Assembly (NCBI RefSeq): GCF_039539005.1 | Contig: NZ_BAABCP010000001.1 | Location: forward strand, 434,001 to 498,000 | DNA length: 64,000 nucleotides | Origin: Microbacterium soli | Lineage (GTDB): Bacteria > Actinomycetota > Actinomycetes > Actinomycetales > Microbacteriaceae | Reading direction: 5' to 3' | Shown here: piece by piece, positions 33,950 to 44,144 of the stretch | Layout: each line of letters begins with the position of its first letter | Numbering within the stretch: the stretch's first letter is position 1 | Notes under the pieces: generated by a model | The model's database searches: none | Told to the model about the DNA's origin: nothing | What the model saw: the letters and a program-made list of their open reading frames with translations, nothing else | Program-made: the position numbers and the translations under genes

Positions 33950-35263
33950 TCACGCCCCGAGGATCCGTTCGAGGTGGCGGTTGCCGAACACGCGCTGCGG
34001 GTCCAGCTGATCCCGCAGCGCGAGGAAGTCATCGAAATGCGGATAGCGCTCGCGCAGCTGCTCGGCGCCGAGGCTGTGCAGCTTGCCCCAGTGCGGTCGG
34101 CCGCCGTGGTGGAGCATGATCTGCTCGACCGCATCGAAGTACTCGCGCGGATCGACGCGCCAGTAGCGGTGCACCGCGATGTAGGCGCTGTCGCGTCCGG
34201 AGGCGGTGGACAGCCAGAGGTCGTCGGATGCCGCGAAACGCACCTCGACGGGGAACTCGACGCGCCAGCCCCGTGCGGAGATCAGCTGCCGCAGCTCGTC
34301 GAACGCGGGGACCAGGTTCTCCGCGGGCAGCGCGTACTCCATCTCGCGGAAGCGCACGGTGCGACGGTGGATGAGCACGCGGTGGGATGCGTCGCTGTAG
34401 CGGGCGTCCCCCGTGACCTGCACGGCCAGGCGGTTGAAGGGCGGGATGACGGCGGGCACCGCTCTGCTCACCGCGCAGAACACCCGGAAGACGCCGTTGG
34501 TGAGGACCGTCTCGTCGAGCCAGTGCCGCACGGCGGGGATGGGCTGTCGCCTCGTGGACTCCGGCATCCGGGTCTGCGTCTTCTTCAGCGCGACATCGGT
34601 GTGCGGGTGCCAGTAGAACTCCAGGTGGTCGGCGGCGGCCGCCTGCTCATGCACGCTCGCGAGCGTCTCGTCGAGCGGGGCGGGCTCATCCACGGCGCTC
34701 AGCACGAAAGCGGGCACGCACTGCAGGGTCACCTCGACGATGATCCCGAGGGCGCCCAGCCCGACCACGGCGCCGGGCAGCATCTCGCTGTTGTGCGTCT
34801 CATCGATGCGCAGCAGCTCGCCCTCCGCGGTGACCAGGGTCAGTCCGCGCACCTGCGTGGCGATGCCGCCGAAGCCCGTGCCCGTGCCGTGGGTTCCCGT
34901 CGAGATGGCGCCGGAGATCGACTGCCGATCGATGTCGCCGAGGTTCTCCATCGCGAGCCCGTATGGGCGCAGCAGCGCCGGCACGCGGTGCAGGCGCGTG
35001 CCGGCCAGGAGCGTGACGCGCCCGGTCTCGGCATCCGCACTGACCAGCCCCTGCAGGTCGTCGAGCTCGAGCAGCACGCCCGGCGCGACGGCGATGCCCG
35101 TGAAGCTGTGACCGGCGCCGATCGCCTTCACCGTCAGTCCCTGGTCGAGGGCGGCCTTGACCGCGCGCTGCACGCCCTCGGGCGTGCGCGGACGCTCGAC
35201 GCGCACCGGCCGCACGGATGCGGAGCGGCCCCAGTTCTGCCAGGTCCCGCCGGGCCGGGTCAC
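33950..35263 (-). CDS. FAD-linked aldonolactone oxidase (D-arabinono-1,4-lactone oxidase family)
   Basis: VAO-type flavoprotein of 437 residues. The FAD domain is at residues 15-190, with the covalent-FAD histidine context GAGHSFTGIAV, then SISGAISTGTHGTGTGFG and the VGLGALGIIVEVTLQ block. The C-terminal ALO domain ends with the family's PHWGKLH motif near residue 395. It oxidises a sugar lactone or a similar polyol. GTG 35263 overlaps the stop of the upstream racemase-like gene (GTGA). The same two genes are commonly paired in actinobacteria, suggesting a joint pathway that is not yet defined. Confidence 0.88.
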   Translation of the reverse strand: MTRPGGTWQNWGRSASVRPVRVERPRTPEGVQRAVKAALDQGLTVKAIGAGHSFTGIAVAPGVLLELDDLQGLVSADAETGRVTLLAGTRLHRVPALLRPYGLAMENLGDIDRQSISGAISTGTHGTGTGFGGIATQVRGLTLVTAEGELLRIDETHNSEMLPGAVVGLGALGIIVEVTLQCVPAFVLSAVDEPAPLDETLASVHEQAAAADHLEFYWHPHTDVALKKTQTRMPESTRRQPIPAVRHWLDETVLTNGVFRVFCAVSRAVPAVIPPFNRLAVQVTGDARYSDASHRVLIHRRTVRFREMEYALPAENLVPAFDELRQLISARGWRVEFPVEVRFAASDDLWLSTASGRDSAYIAVHRYWRVDPREYFDAVEQIMLHHGGRPHWGKLHSLGAEQLRERYPHFDDFLALRDQLDPQRVFGNRHLERILGA

Positions 35264-36513
35264 AGGAACGCCTTCCCCTCGCCGCGGTAGGTGGGCAGCT
35301 CGTCGACGACCTCGCCACCGGCGACGAGATGGTAGCCGTGCACGCGCTCGGCGGGCTCCCCGCTCTTCGCGTGGCGGAACCAGACCCGGTCCCCGGTCTT
35401 CAGTCCGCGCGCCGCGACGCCCTGCAGCGGTGTCTGCACCTCCCCCGCGGCCTCGCGCGAGAGCGTGCGCAGCCGCGGCGGCCACACCGGGAGGGGCTGG
35501 CGGGAGGCGACTGCCGGGCCGGAGGCGATCCAGCCGCCGCCGAGCACGGTGGCGATGTCCGCGGCGGGTTTGCGCACCACGTCGAACGCGAACGCGGTGG
35601 CGGGGGCGGGTCGGAAGGACCTGTACCCGTCGAACAGGTGCCCGGCCAGCAGACCGCTGCCGGCGGTGGCCTCGGTCAGCGACTGGTCGCTGCCGGTGAA
35701 CTCCAGCGAGCCGGTCCCGCCGCCGTTGAGGAACTCGAGCGGGGCGACGTCGAGCATGGCGTCCGCGATCTGCGCGCGACGCACGAGCAGCTCCTCCCGG
35801 GAGCGCGCCTGCACGATCCGGACGACGGGCGCGTCCGCTCCGACGGCGTCGGGCTGCCCCGCGATCTGCGCTTCGTACATCTGCAGTCCGACGAGCCGGA
35901 ACCCGGGACGGCGCACCACCTGGCGGGCGAACCCGGCGACATCCGCCGCGGTGAACAGTGGTGAGCGCCGCACGCCCAGGTGACCGAGGCCCGGTGCCTT
36001 GAACGAGGCGTCGACGTCGATGGCGACGCGCACCTCGGGCCGTCTGCCGGGCGCGGCGACGTCATCGATGAGATCCAGGTGCGCGAGGTCATCGATCATG
36101 AGCGTGATGCGCGAGGTGAGCCGCTCATCGCTCAGCAGCGCGGAGAGCGCCGCGCGATCGGCACTCGGATAGCCGAGCACGATGTCGTCATGCTCCTCAG
36201 CGAGCCACAGCGCCTCCGGGAGGGTGAAGGCGAGGAGCCCGCGGAAGCCGGGGATGGCGAGTACGGCGTCGAGGACGGCGCGCACCCGCACGGACTTCGT
36301 GGCGACGCGGATGGGGATCCCGCCGGCGCGCACGAGCAGATCCATCGCGTTGTGGCGGAGCGCGTCCTTCTCGATGACGGCCACGGGCGCGGGCAGGTGC
36401 GCGGTCGCCTCGGTGAGCATGCGCCACCAGCGTGCTTCGTCGCGCCACGGGGCGCCGCCGGACGCGGCGGTCCGGTCGGCGGTCACGCTCTGGTCATCAG
36501 TGAGGTCGAGCAC
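35260..36513 (-). CDS. Alanine-racemase-fold PLP protein (amino-acid deaminase/aldolase type)
   Basis: A PLP fold-type III protein of 417 residues. The N-terminal barrel contains the PLP lysine segment GGIPIRVATKSVRV (about residue 76). RRPEVRVAIDVDASFKAPGLGHLGVRRSP and EFLNGGGTGSLEF are the phosphate-binding parts. The C-terminal beta domain has WFRHAKSGEPAERVHGYHLV. This matches the D-threonine-aldolase-like group labelled amino acid deaminase/aldolase. GTG 36513 stands 6 bases after TAGGGT. The lactone oxidase gene begins on its stop codon. Confidence 0.8.
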   Translation of the reverse strand: MLDLTDDQSVTADRTAASGGAPWRDEARWWRMLTEATAHLPAPVAVIEKDALRHNAMDLLVRAGGIPIRVATKSVRVRAVLDAVLAIPGFRGLLAFTLPEALWLAEEHDDIVLGYPSADRAALSALLSDERLTSRITLMIDDLAHLDLIDDVAAPGRRPEVRVAIDVDASFKAPGLGHLGVRRSPLFTAADVAGFARQVVRRPGFRLVGLQMYEAQIAGQPDAVGADAPVVRIVQARSREELLVRRAQIADAMLDVAPLEFLNGGGTGSLEFTGSDQSLTEATAGSGLLAGHLFDGYRSFRPAPATAFAFDVVRKPAADIATVLGGGWIASGPAVASRQPLPVWPPRLRTLSREAAGEVQTPLQGVAARGLKTGDRVWFRHAKSGEPAERVHGYHLVAGGEVVDELPTYRGEGKAFL

Positions 36514-36585
36514 TCCCCCACCCTACGACGTCCGGGACTCGGATTCACCGTGCACGGGACATCGTCGCATCCGACGTCGCCCCGA

Positions 36586-36591
36586 TAGGCT
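36586..36591 (+). promoter_or_regulatory. -10 element of the tRNA gene
   Basis: TAGGCT ends 9 bases before the first base of the tRNA. No clear -35 is visible. Confidence 0.5.
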
Positions 36592-36600
36592 GGCCCTGCG

Positions 36601-36673
36601 GCCCCCATAGCCCAACGGCAGAGGCAGGCGACTTAAAATCGCTTCAGTCCGGGTTCGAATCCCGGTGGGGGCA
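36601..36673 (+). tRNA. tRNA with anticodon UAA (Leu by anticodon), class I shape
   Basis: A 73-base tRNA. The acceptor stem is GCCCCCA/TGGGGGC with discriminator A73. The D arm is 10-25, with only three clear pairs. The anticodon stem is GGCGA/TCGCT with loop CTTAAAA, giving anticodon TAA. The T arm is CCGGG-TTCGAAT-CCCGG. The variable region is only five bases (TCAGT), whereas bacterial leucine tRNAs are class II with a long variable arm. A73 agrees with leucine identity. CCA is not encoded (CCG follows). It would read the very rare UUA codon of this genome. Confidence 0.85.
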
Positions 36674-36698
36674 CCGCGGGGTCGCGGACAAGATGACG

Positions 36699-36734
36699 GA
36701 AGGACCCGTCGAGACGGCTCTCGACGGGTCCTTC
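36699..36734. terminator. Bidirectional terminator between the tRNA and ndh
   Basis: A perfect 15-bp stem (36699-36713 with 36720-36734) around a 6-base loop, with AAGGACCC/GGGTCCTT at the base. It is placed 25 bases after the tRNA and just past the end of the leftward ndh operon. Confidence 0.8.
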
Positions 36735-36746
36735 TGCCGACTTCAG

Positions 36747-38270
36747 TCAGGCCTTGGCGTCGACGGCCTCCTTGGCAGGAGCCTTCTTGGCCGCCGGCTT
36801 CTTCGCGGCGGGCTTGGCGGCGTCCTTCTTCGCCGCAGGCTCGTCGGCCGCAGCCTTCGCGGTCTCCTTCTTGGCCGCCGCGGGCTTGGCGGCGTCCTTC
36901 GCCGGACCCGCAGCGGGTGCGGCATCCGTCTTCGGGCGCGGACGCGCCGCGAACTGCTCGAACACCTCACGGGGCTGCTGCACGGTCTCGAGGTTGACGA
37001 TGTCGCGTCCGAGCCACAGGTTGTTCCACCAGCCCCACAGCACGCGCCACTTGCGCTCCCAGCTGGGCATGGCCAGGCCGTGGTAGCCGCGGTGCGCGAC
37101 CCAGGCGACGAAGCCCTTCAGGGCGACGTTGCCGGACTGGAACACGCCGTTGTAGAGACCCAGGCCCGCGACGGCGCCGAGGTTCTTGTGGAAGTAGTCC
37201 TTCGTGCCTTCGCCGCGCAGGACGGCGACGAGGTTCTTGGCGAGCCGCTTGGCCTGGCGCACGGCGTGCTGCGCGTTGGGCACGCAGTAGCCGCCCACGC
37301 CACCGCCGGTCAGGTCGGGAACCGCCGCGACGTCACCGGCCGCCCAGGCGCCCTCGACGAACTCCTCGGGGGTGCCGACGCGGAGGTCGGCGCGAGTGCG
37401 GATGCGACCGCGCTCCTCGACGGGCAGGTCGCCGCCGCGCACGACGGTGGGGTTGGCCATGACGCCCGCGGTCCAGACGATCAGGTCGGTGGGGATGACC
37501 TCGCCCGTGGAGAGCTCGACGTCGCCGTCGACGGCACCCGTGACCTGCGTGTCCAGGTGCACGTTCGCGCCGCGCCGGGCGAGGTCCTTGAGCACCCACT
37601 CGCTGGTCTTCAGCGACACCTCCGGCATGATGCGTCCCATGGCCTCGATGAGGTGGAAATGGGTGTCCTCGAAGGAGATCTGCGGGTACTTCGCGACGAG
37701 CGACGAGGCCAGCGAACGCAGCTCTGCGAACGCCTCGATGCCGGCGAAGCCGCCGCCGACGACCACGACGGTCAGCAGACGGTCGCGCTCGGGCCCGGCG
37801 GGGACGGATGCCGCCTTGTCGAAGTTCGCGAGGAGCTTGTCGCGCACGGCGACAGCCTCTTCGATGGTCTTCAGCCCGATCGCGTTGTCGGCGATGCCGG
37901 GGATCGGGAAGGTGCGCGAGACGGCGCCGGCGGTCACGACGATCTGGTCATAGGCGAACTCGTACGGCTCGCCGATCGACGGGCTGATGGTGGCGACCTT
38001 GTTCGCGTGGTCGATCCCGGTGATCTTGGCGGTCACGACATTGGTCCGCTTGAGGTGTCGACGGTGCGCGACCACCGCGTGCCTGGGCTCGATGGAGCCG
38101 GCGGCGACCTCGGGGAGGAAGGGCTGGTAGGTCATGTACGGCAGCGGATCCACCAGCGTCACATCGGCTTCGCCTCTGCGAAGGTGCTTCTCGAGCTTCC
38201 ATGCGGTGTAGAAACCTGCGTAGCCTCCACCGACAATCAGAATGCGGGGTGCAGTGCTGTTCTGAGGCAC
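36747..38270 (-). CDS. ndh: Type II NADH dehydrogenase with a long Lys/Ala/Pro-rich C-terminal tail
   Basis: Single-subunit, non-proton-pumping NADH:menaquinone oxidoreductase at the inner membrane face. The protein has 507 residues. The FAD-binding ILIVGGGYAGFYTAW is near the start, the NADH-binding VVVVGGGFAGIEAFAEL follows, then WAAGDVAAVPD. A membrane-binding C-terminal part has WERKWRVLWGWWNNLWLGRDIV. About 60 residues beyond the catalytic core are a histone-H1-like tail of KAAAKK/PAAKK repeats, which is unusual. GTG 38270 follows GAGGAG by 10 bases; the TTG at 38294 is less likely. It lies 20 bases after the subtilase gene, at the end of the eno operon. Confidence 0.92.
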   Translation of the reverse strand: MPQNSTAPRILIVGGGYAGFYTAWKLEKHLRRGEADVTLVDPLPYMTYQPFLPEVAAGSIEPRHAVVAHRRHLKRTNVVTAKITGIDHANKVATISPSIGEPYEFAYDQIVVTAGAVSRTFPIPGIADNAIGLKTIEEAVAVRDKLLANFDKAASVPAGPERDRLLTVVVVGGGFAGIEAFAELRSLASSLVAKYPQISFEDTHFHLIEAMGRIMPEVSLKTSEWVLKDLARRGANVHLDTQVTGAVDGDVELSTGEVIPTDLIVWTAGVMANPTVVRGGDLPVEERGRIRTRADLRVGTPEEFVEGAWAAGDVAAVPDLTGGGVGGYCVPNAQHAVRQAKRLAKNLVAVLRGEGTKDYFHKNLGAVAGLGLYNGVFQSGNVALKGFVAWVAHRGYHGLAMPSWERKWRVLWGWWNNLWLGRDIVNLETVQQPREVFEQFAARPRPKTDAAPAAGPAKDAAKPAAAKKETAKAAADEPAAKKDAAKPAAKKPAAKKAPAKEAVDAKA

Positions 38271-38290
38271 AGGGGGACAACTCCTCGTCG

Positions 38291-39658
38291 TCAAGGTATG
38301 GGAGTGCGTCGACCGCGCTCCGTTCGGATGCGCCGGGCAGCAGCGGTGACGCCAAGCGCTATCACAATACCAGGGACTGTGAGTGCGAGAAGCGGGAGAG
38401 TCCCATAACGCAATGTCTCCTCGGACGGGAGCAGGGGGGAGCCGGGAGCACTGGGCGGGTCGGCGGCGGGCAGCGGGGGCACCGCGCCCGGTGCCGGCGC
38501 GGCGGTCGGCTCGGGCTCGGACGGCGAGGCCGCACGACGATGCACGCGGATCCAGTCGCGCAGATCCCCCATCGGGTTCACGCGCGCTTCAGGGACGGAT
38601 GCCGTGACGGCGGCGTTCGCATCCAGCAGCCCGTAGCCGTACAGCACATCGGGTGCGCTGCGCATCTCCGGGACCGGGATGGCGGTCCTGATCAGCCGGT
38701 TGATGACGCCCACGGCGTCCAGGTCGGGATGCGCGGCGCGCACCAGCGCGGCGGCTCCGGCGACGATGGGCGCCGCTCCGCTGGTCCCGTCCCAGGTCAC
38801 GAGCGTGCCGTCGGCCGACATCCCCAGCAGCGACTCGCTGGGAGCGGAGATCCCGATGGTGATCCCCTGCGTGGACGCGTCCAGACTCGCGGTGCCGGTC
38901 TGATCGACGCCGCCGACAGTCAGCACTCCGGGGATCGTGGCCGGCGCTCCGACGATCGAGGTACCGCTTCGGCGGTTGCCGGCCGCGACGATGACGACGA
39001 CGTCGTGGTCGAAGGCGTACAGGAACGCCTCATCCCAGCTCTCGTCCCAGTCGAGGGTGTTGGTGGTGAAGGACAGGTTGATGACGTCGGCACCGTGGTC
39101 GACGGCCCAGTGCATGGCCTCGGCCACCTGATCGACGAACGGCACGGCGGCGGAGGCGCCGAAGCCCAGCGACACGGACAGCAGCTCCGCTTCGGGGGCG
39201 ACGCCGATCATCCCCGTCCCGTCGGGATTGCCCCGCCCCGCCGCCACCGATGCCACCCACGTGCCGTGGTTGACGTTGAGCGGCCCCACCGGGGTGCGGC
39301 CGTCGGCACTGCCGTTGCCGGAGACGTCGGTGCCGCCCGCGACCGCCCGGTCGAACATCACGGGAGGCTCGCCGATGCCCGTGTCGATGATCGCGATGGT
39401 CACGCCTTCGCCGCGCGTGACGCGCCAGGCGTCCCGGATGCGCGCACCGTCCAGCCAGTACTCCTGCGCCCGGACGGGGTCGGTCGGGTCGTCGGGGATG
39501 GGCGGCGGCGTCGCGGTCGGCGTCGGTGCGGGGGTGGGGGTCTCCGTCTGCACCGGGGCGGCTCCCGCAGCGGCCGCGGCCGGGGATGCCGCCAGAAGCA
39601 CGGATGCCGCCAGCGCCGCGCTCGCGACGATGGACGACAGCATCCGGTGCACGGTCAT
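38291..39658 (-). CDS. Exported membrane-anchored subtilisin-like (S8) protease, mycosin-like
   Basis: A 455-residue serine protease with a signal peptide (residues 1-31, SSIVASAALAASVLLAAS), a Pro/Thr-rich linker, and the S8 domain with Asp in VTIAIIDTGIG, His in NVNHGTWVASVAAG and Ser in WDGTSGAAPIVAGAA. A second Pro-rich linker leads to a C-terminal membrane helix (TLPLLALTVPGIVIALGVTA) and a basic tail. This layout equals that of the mycosins of type VII secretion, but no other Esx core gene is near. ATG 39658 overlaps the DUF501 stop (ATGA). Confidence 0.88.
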   Translation of the reverse strand: MTVHRMLSSIVASAALAASVLLAASPAAAAAGAAPVQTETPTPAPTPTATPPPIPDDPTDPVRAQEYWLDGARIRDAWRVTRGEGVTIAIIDTGIGEPPVMFDRAVAGGTDVSGNGSADGRTPVGPLNVNHGTWVASVAAGRGNPDGTGMIGVAPEAELLSVSLGFGASAAVPFVDQVAEAMHWAVDHGADVINLSFTTNTLDWDESWDEAFLYAFDHDVVVIVAAGNRRSGTSIVGAPATIPGVLTVGGVDQTGTASLDASTQGITIGISAPSESLLGMSADGTLVTWDGTSGAAPIVAGAAALVRAAHPDLDAVGVINRLIRTAIPVPEMRSAPDVLYGYGLLDANAAVTASVPEARVNPMGDLRDWIRVHRRAASPSEPEPTAAPAPGAVPPLPAADPPSAPGSPLLPSEETLRYGTLPLLALTVPGIVIALGVTAAARRIRTERGRRTPIP

Positions 39659-40188
39659 TCCGACCCGCTCGCCGACAGTGCGGCACCGGGGCGGACGCAC
39701 GCGCAGCGCTGCGGCGACCAGGTCGAGCGCTCCAGCGCGGCGTCGCCGATGGGATTGACACCGGGACCCGCGGCCAGGGCGTGCGCGGCCACGGCGTGCA
39801 GGCACTTGACCCTGCTGGGCATGCCGCCGGCGGAGATCCCCGCGATCTCGGGGACCTCTCCGTACCGTGCGCGATCCTCGAGATAGCTCTCATGCGCGGC
39901 GAGATAGGCGGCCGCGACGGCCTCGTCCTCGAGCATCGCCGCCAGCTCCGGCATCACCCGCGCGGCCTCCAGCGTCGACATGGCCGTCGTCGCCGCGGGG
40001 TGGGTGAGGTAGTAGAACGTGGGGAACGGCGTGCCGTCGCCCAGCCGGGGCGCCGTGGCGACGACGGTCGGGTTGCCGCACACGCAGCGGGCGGCGATGC
40101 CGACGACGCCTCGCGCTTCGCGCCCGAGCTGGCTGGACACGACGTCGATCTCGACTGCGGTGGGCGTCTCGTACGGCGGGGTCGTCAC
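39655..40188 (-). CDS. DUF501 family protein
   Basis: A 177-residue cytoplasmic protein of the actinobacteria-wide DUF501 family, which lies between ftsB/divIC and ppx-like genes in most members. Conserved are VSSQLGREARGVVGIAARCVCGNPTVV, PFPTFYYLTHP and GISAGGMPSRVKCLHAVAAHALA. Cysteines in CVCG and RCAC could bind metal. GTG 40188 stands 6 bases after TACGCT, giving it an internal leaderless start within the operon. Its stop overlaps the subtilase gene. Confidence 0.92.
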   Translation of the reverse strand: MTTPPYETPTAVEIDVVSSQLGREARGVVGIAARCVCGNPTVVATAPRLGDGTPFPTFYYLTHPAATTAMSTLEAARVMPELAAMLEDEAVAAAYLAAHESYLEDRARYGEVPEIAGISAGGMPSRVKCLHAVAAHALAAGPGVNPIGDAALERSTWSPQRCACVRPGAALSASGSE

Positions 40189-40237
40189 CCCTCCAGCGTA
40201 GGGGCATGACCTGTGTGAAGCCCCAGCAGGAGGAGTC

Positions 40238-40795
40238 TCATCGGGCGGATTCAGCAGACGCGGTGCCCGCCAGCCCCGCGGCGGTCAGGCTGCGCAGCAG
40301 CTGCGGCATCCAGTCGTGGGGCCGCTCCTGGATCTCATCGCTGACAGCGTCCTGCGCGGGTGGGATGTCCGCCGGATCCAGGTCGTTGTCGACGAGATAC
40401 ACGACCTCGCCGGGCTTGACGTAGTACAGCCTCTGCCGCGCCTGCGTGACGATGTACGCGGGATCTTCCCAGCGCGTGCGCTCGGCCTCGAGATCGGCGA
40501 TCTGGTCCTCGCTCAGGCGCACGGACTGCTCCAGCGCCGCGATCTTCTGCCGCTGGTCGAGATAGGTGCCGATCGAGGGCACGAGCACCCAGGTGCCCAG
40601 CACGACGAGGGAGAGCATGATGACGGCGAAGCCGGAGAGCCTGATGCCGCCCGTCCATTCACGGACGTCGACCCCGCGGGTCCCGTCACGAACGGACCGA
40701 CGCGGAGTGCGCTTCGCAGCCGTCGCGCGCCGCGCGTCCTCGCTCGGACCGCGGGGCCGCGAGGGCGGGGAAAGGGGAGCCGGTCGTCGTGGCAC
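40238..40795 (-). CDS. ftsB: Septum formation initiator, FtsB/DivIC family
   Basis: A bitopic division protein of 185 residues. The cytoplasmic N-terminus is long and basic (about 50 residues). One membrane helix (SGFAVIMLSLVVLGTWVLVPS) is followed by a coiled coil (YLDQRQKIAALEQSVRLSEDQIADLEAERTRW) and the conserved YVKPGEVVYLVDND block that contacts FtsL. It sits directly after eno, the standard actinobacterial place. GTG 40795 has GAAGGGGGAG about 3-4 bases before it. Confidence 0.93.
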   Translation of the reverse strand: MPRRPAPLSPPSRPRGPSEDARRATAAKRTPRRSVRDGTRGVDVREWTGGIRLSGFAVIMLSLVVLGTWVLVPSIGTYLDQRQKIAALEQSVRLSEDQIADLEAERTRWEDPAYIVTQARQRLYYVKPGEVVYLVDNDLDPADIPPAQDAVSDEIQERPHDWMPQLLRSLTAAGLAGTASAESAR

Positions 40796-40838
40796 AGCTC
40801 CCCCTTCGTCGTCCGGTCTGCGAGGTCAGGGTCCGTGG

Positions 40839-43119
<2,281 letters not shown>

Positions 43120-43121
43120 GC

Positions 43122-43138
43122 GGCTAATACTATTAGCC
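43122..43138. promoter_or_regulatory. Palindromic operator of the DUF4260-tetR operon
   Basis: GGCTAATA-C-TATTAGCC is a perfect 17-bp palindrome. On the minus strand the -10 (TAGTAT) lies inside it and the ATG is 2 bases beyond its edge, so a bound repressor would cover the promoter. Confidence 0.75.
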
Positions 43139-43170
43139 TGGCTTCGACGGGTCAACCACTCCCCGGCGCG

Positions 43171-44130
43171 TCAGCGCTGCGGGACGGGCGGCTGGGGCGC
43201 TCGCGGTCCGGCGAGCTGGGGCTGCCTTCGGAACTGCCCGGTCAGCAGCAGCACGACCACGACGACCGCGCCTGCGATCCAGCCCGAGGCGCCCAGCGCG
43301 ATGACGAGCGCGGGGTCGGCGGGGGTCCCGGCCGCCTGCAGCACGAAGGGGATGCCGGCGGCCGCGTTCAGCGCGCCGTGCGCGAACACCGCGGGCCACA
43401 TCGATGCACTGCGCAGGCGGAGCCAGCCCAGCAGCACGCCCCACGCGATGCACCCGGCGATCATGAGCAGCACGCCCGTGATGTCGGTGCGGCCGAAGTT
43501 GTAGCCGAGCAGGATGATGGGCGCATGCCAGAGTCCCCAGAGCGCGCCGCTGATCAGCAGCGCGGGCCACGTGCCGTGCTGCCGCAGCGCGGGCACGAGG
43601 AATCCGCGCCAGCCGAGCTCCTCGCCGAAGGCGGCGAGCGCGTTCACCGTGACGGCGGCGAACGGCATCGCGATCAGCTGCACGAGCACCAGCAGCCCTG
43701 GCGGAGGCAGCTCCGCAGCACCCGCAGGGCCTGCCGCGAGCGCTTCGGCGAAGCCGGAGAAATGCACCAGGTCGAGCGTGATCCACCCGAATGCGACAGC
43801 GATGGCGAGCGCGAGGAACACGACCAGGAAGGTGCCGAACACCGCGATCACGCTCAGCCAGACCACGCGCTTCGCCGGTCGCAGCGGCCAGATGCCGAGG
43901 AAGCGGAGCCGCTGGCCCTGGGGAACCGGTCGCAGCACCAGCATCACGATCAGCACGGCCACGGCCGGCGTGTACATCATCACGCTCAGCAGGGGCGAGG
44001 CCAGCGGCGTCGCCAGACCAGGGCCCAGCCACAGCGGCAGCGCGACCAGCCATGCCAGGCCGAGCGCCAGGACGAGGAAGGCCCCCGTCGCGAGCGGTGG
44101 GATGCGGGGTGTGCTGCTCTCGTCGTTCAT
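43171..44130 (-). CDS. CPBP family intramembrane metalloprotease
   Basis: A 319-residue membrane protein with about eight helices. The CPBP (Abi/CAAX-protease-like) motifs are EELGWRGFLVPAL (paired glutamates and Arg), SGALWGLWHAPII (His) and FAHGALNAAAG (His-Asn). Family members cleave or scaffold membrane proteins, some for bacteriocin immunity. ATG 44130 has AGGAGAAG 3 bases upstream. An ATG at 44148 that overlaps the DUF1648 stop is the alternative. It is third in the GntR-DUF1648-CPBP operon. Confidence 0.88.
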   Translation of the reverse strand: MNDESSTPRIPPLATGAFLVLALGLAWLVALPLWLGPGLATPLASPLLSVMMYTPAVAVLIVMLVLRPVPQGQRLRFLGIWPLRPAKRVVWLSVIAVFGTFLVVFLALAIAVAFGWITLDLVHFSGFAEALAAGPAGAAELPPPGLLVLVQLIAMPFAAVTVNALAAFGEELGWRGFLVPALRQHGTWPALLISGALWGLWHAPIILLGYNFGRTDITGVLLMIAGCIAWGVLLGWLRLRSASMWPAVFAHGALNAAAGIPFVLQAAGTPADPALVIALGASGWIAGAVVVVVLLLTGQFRRQPQLAGPRAPQPPVPQR

Positions 44131-44144
44131 GTTCTTCTCCTGTG

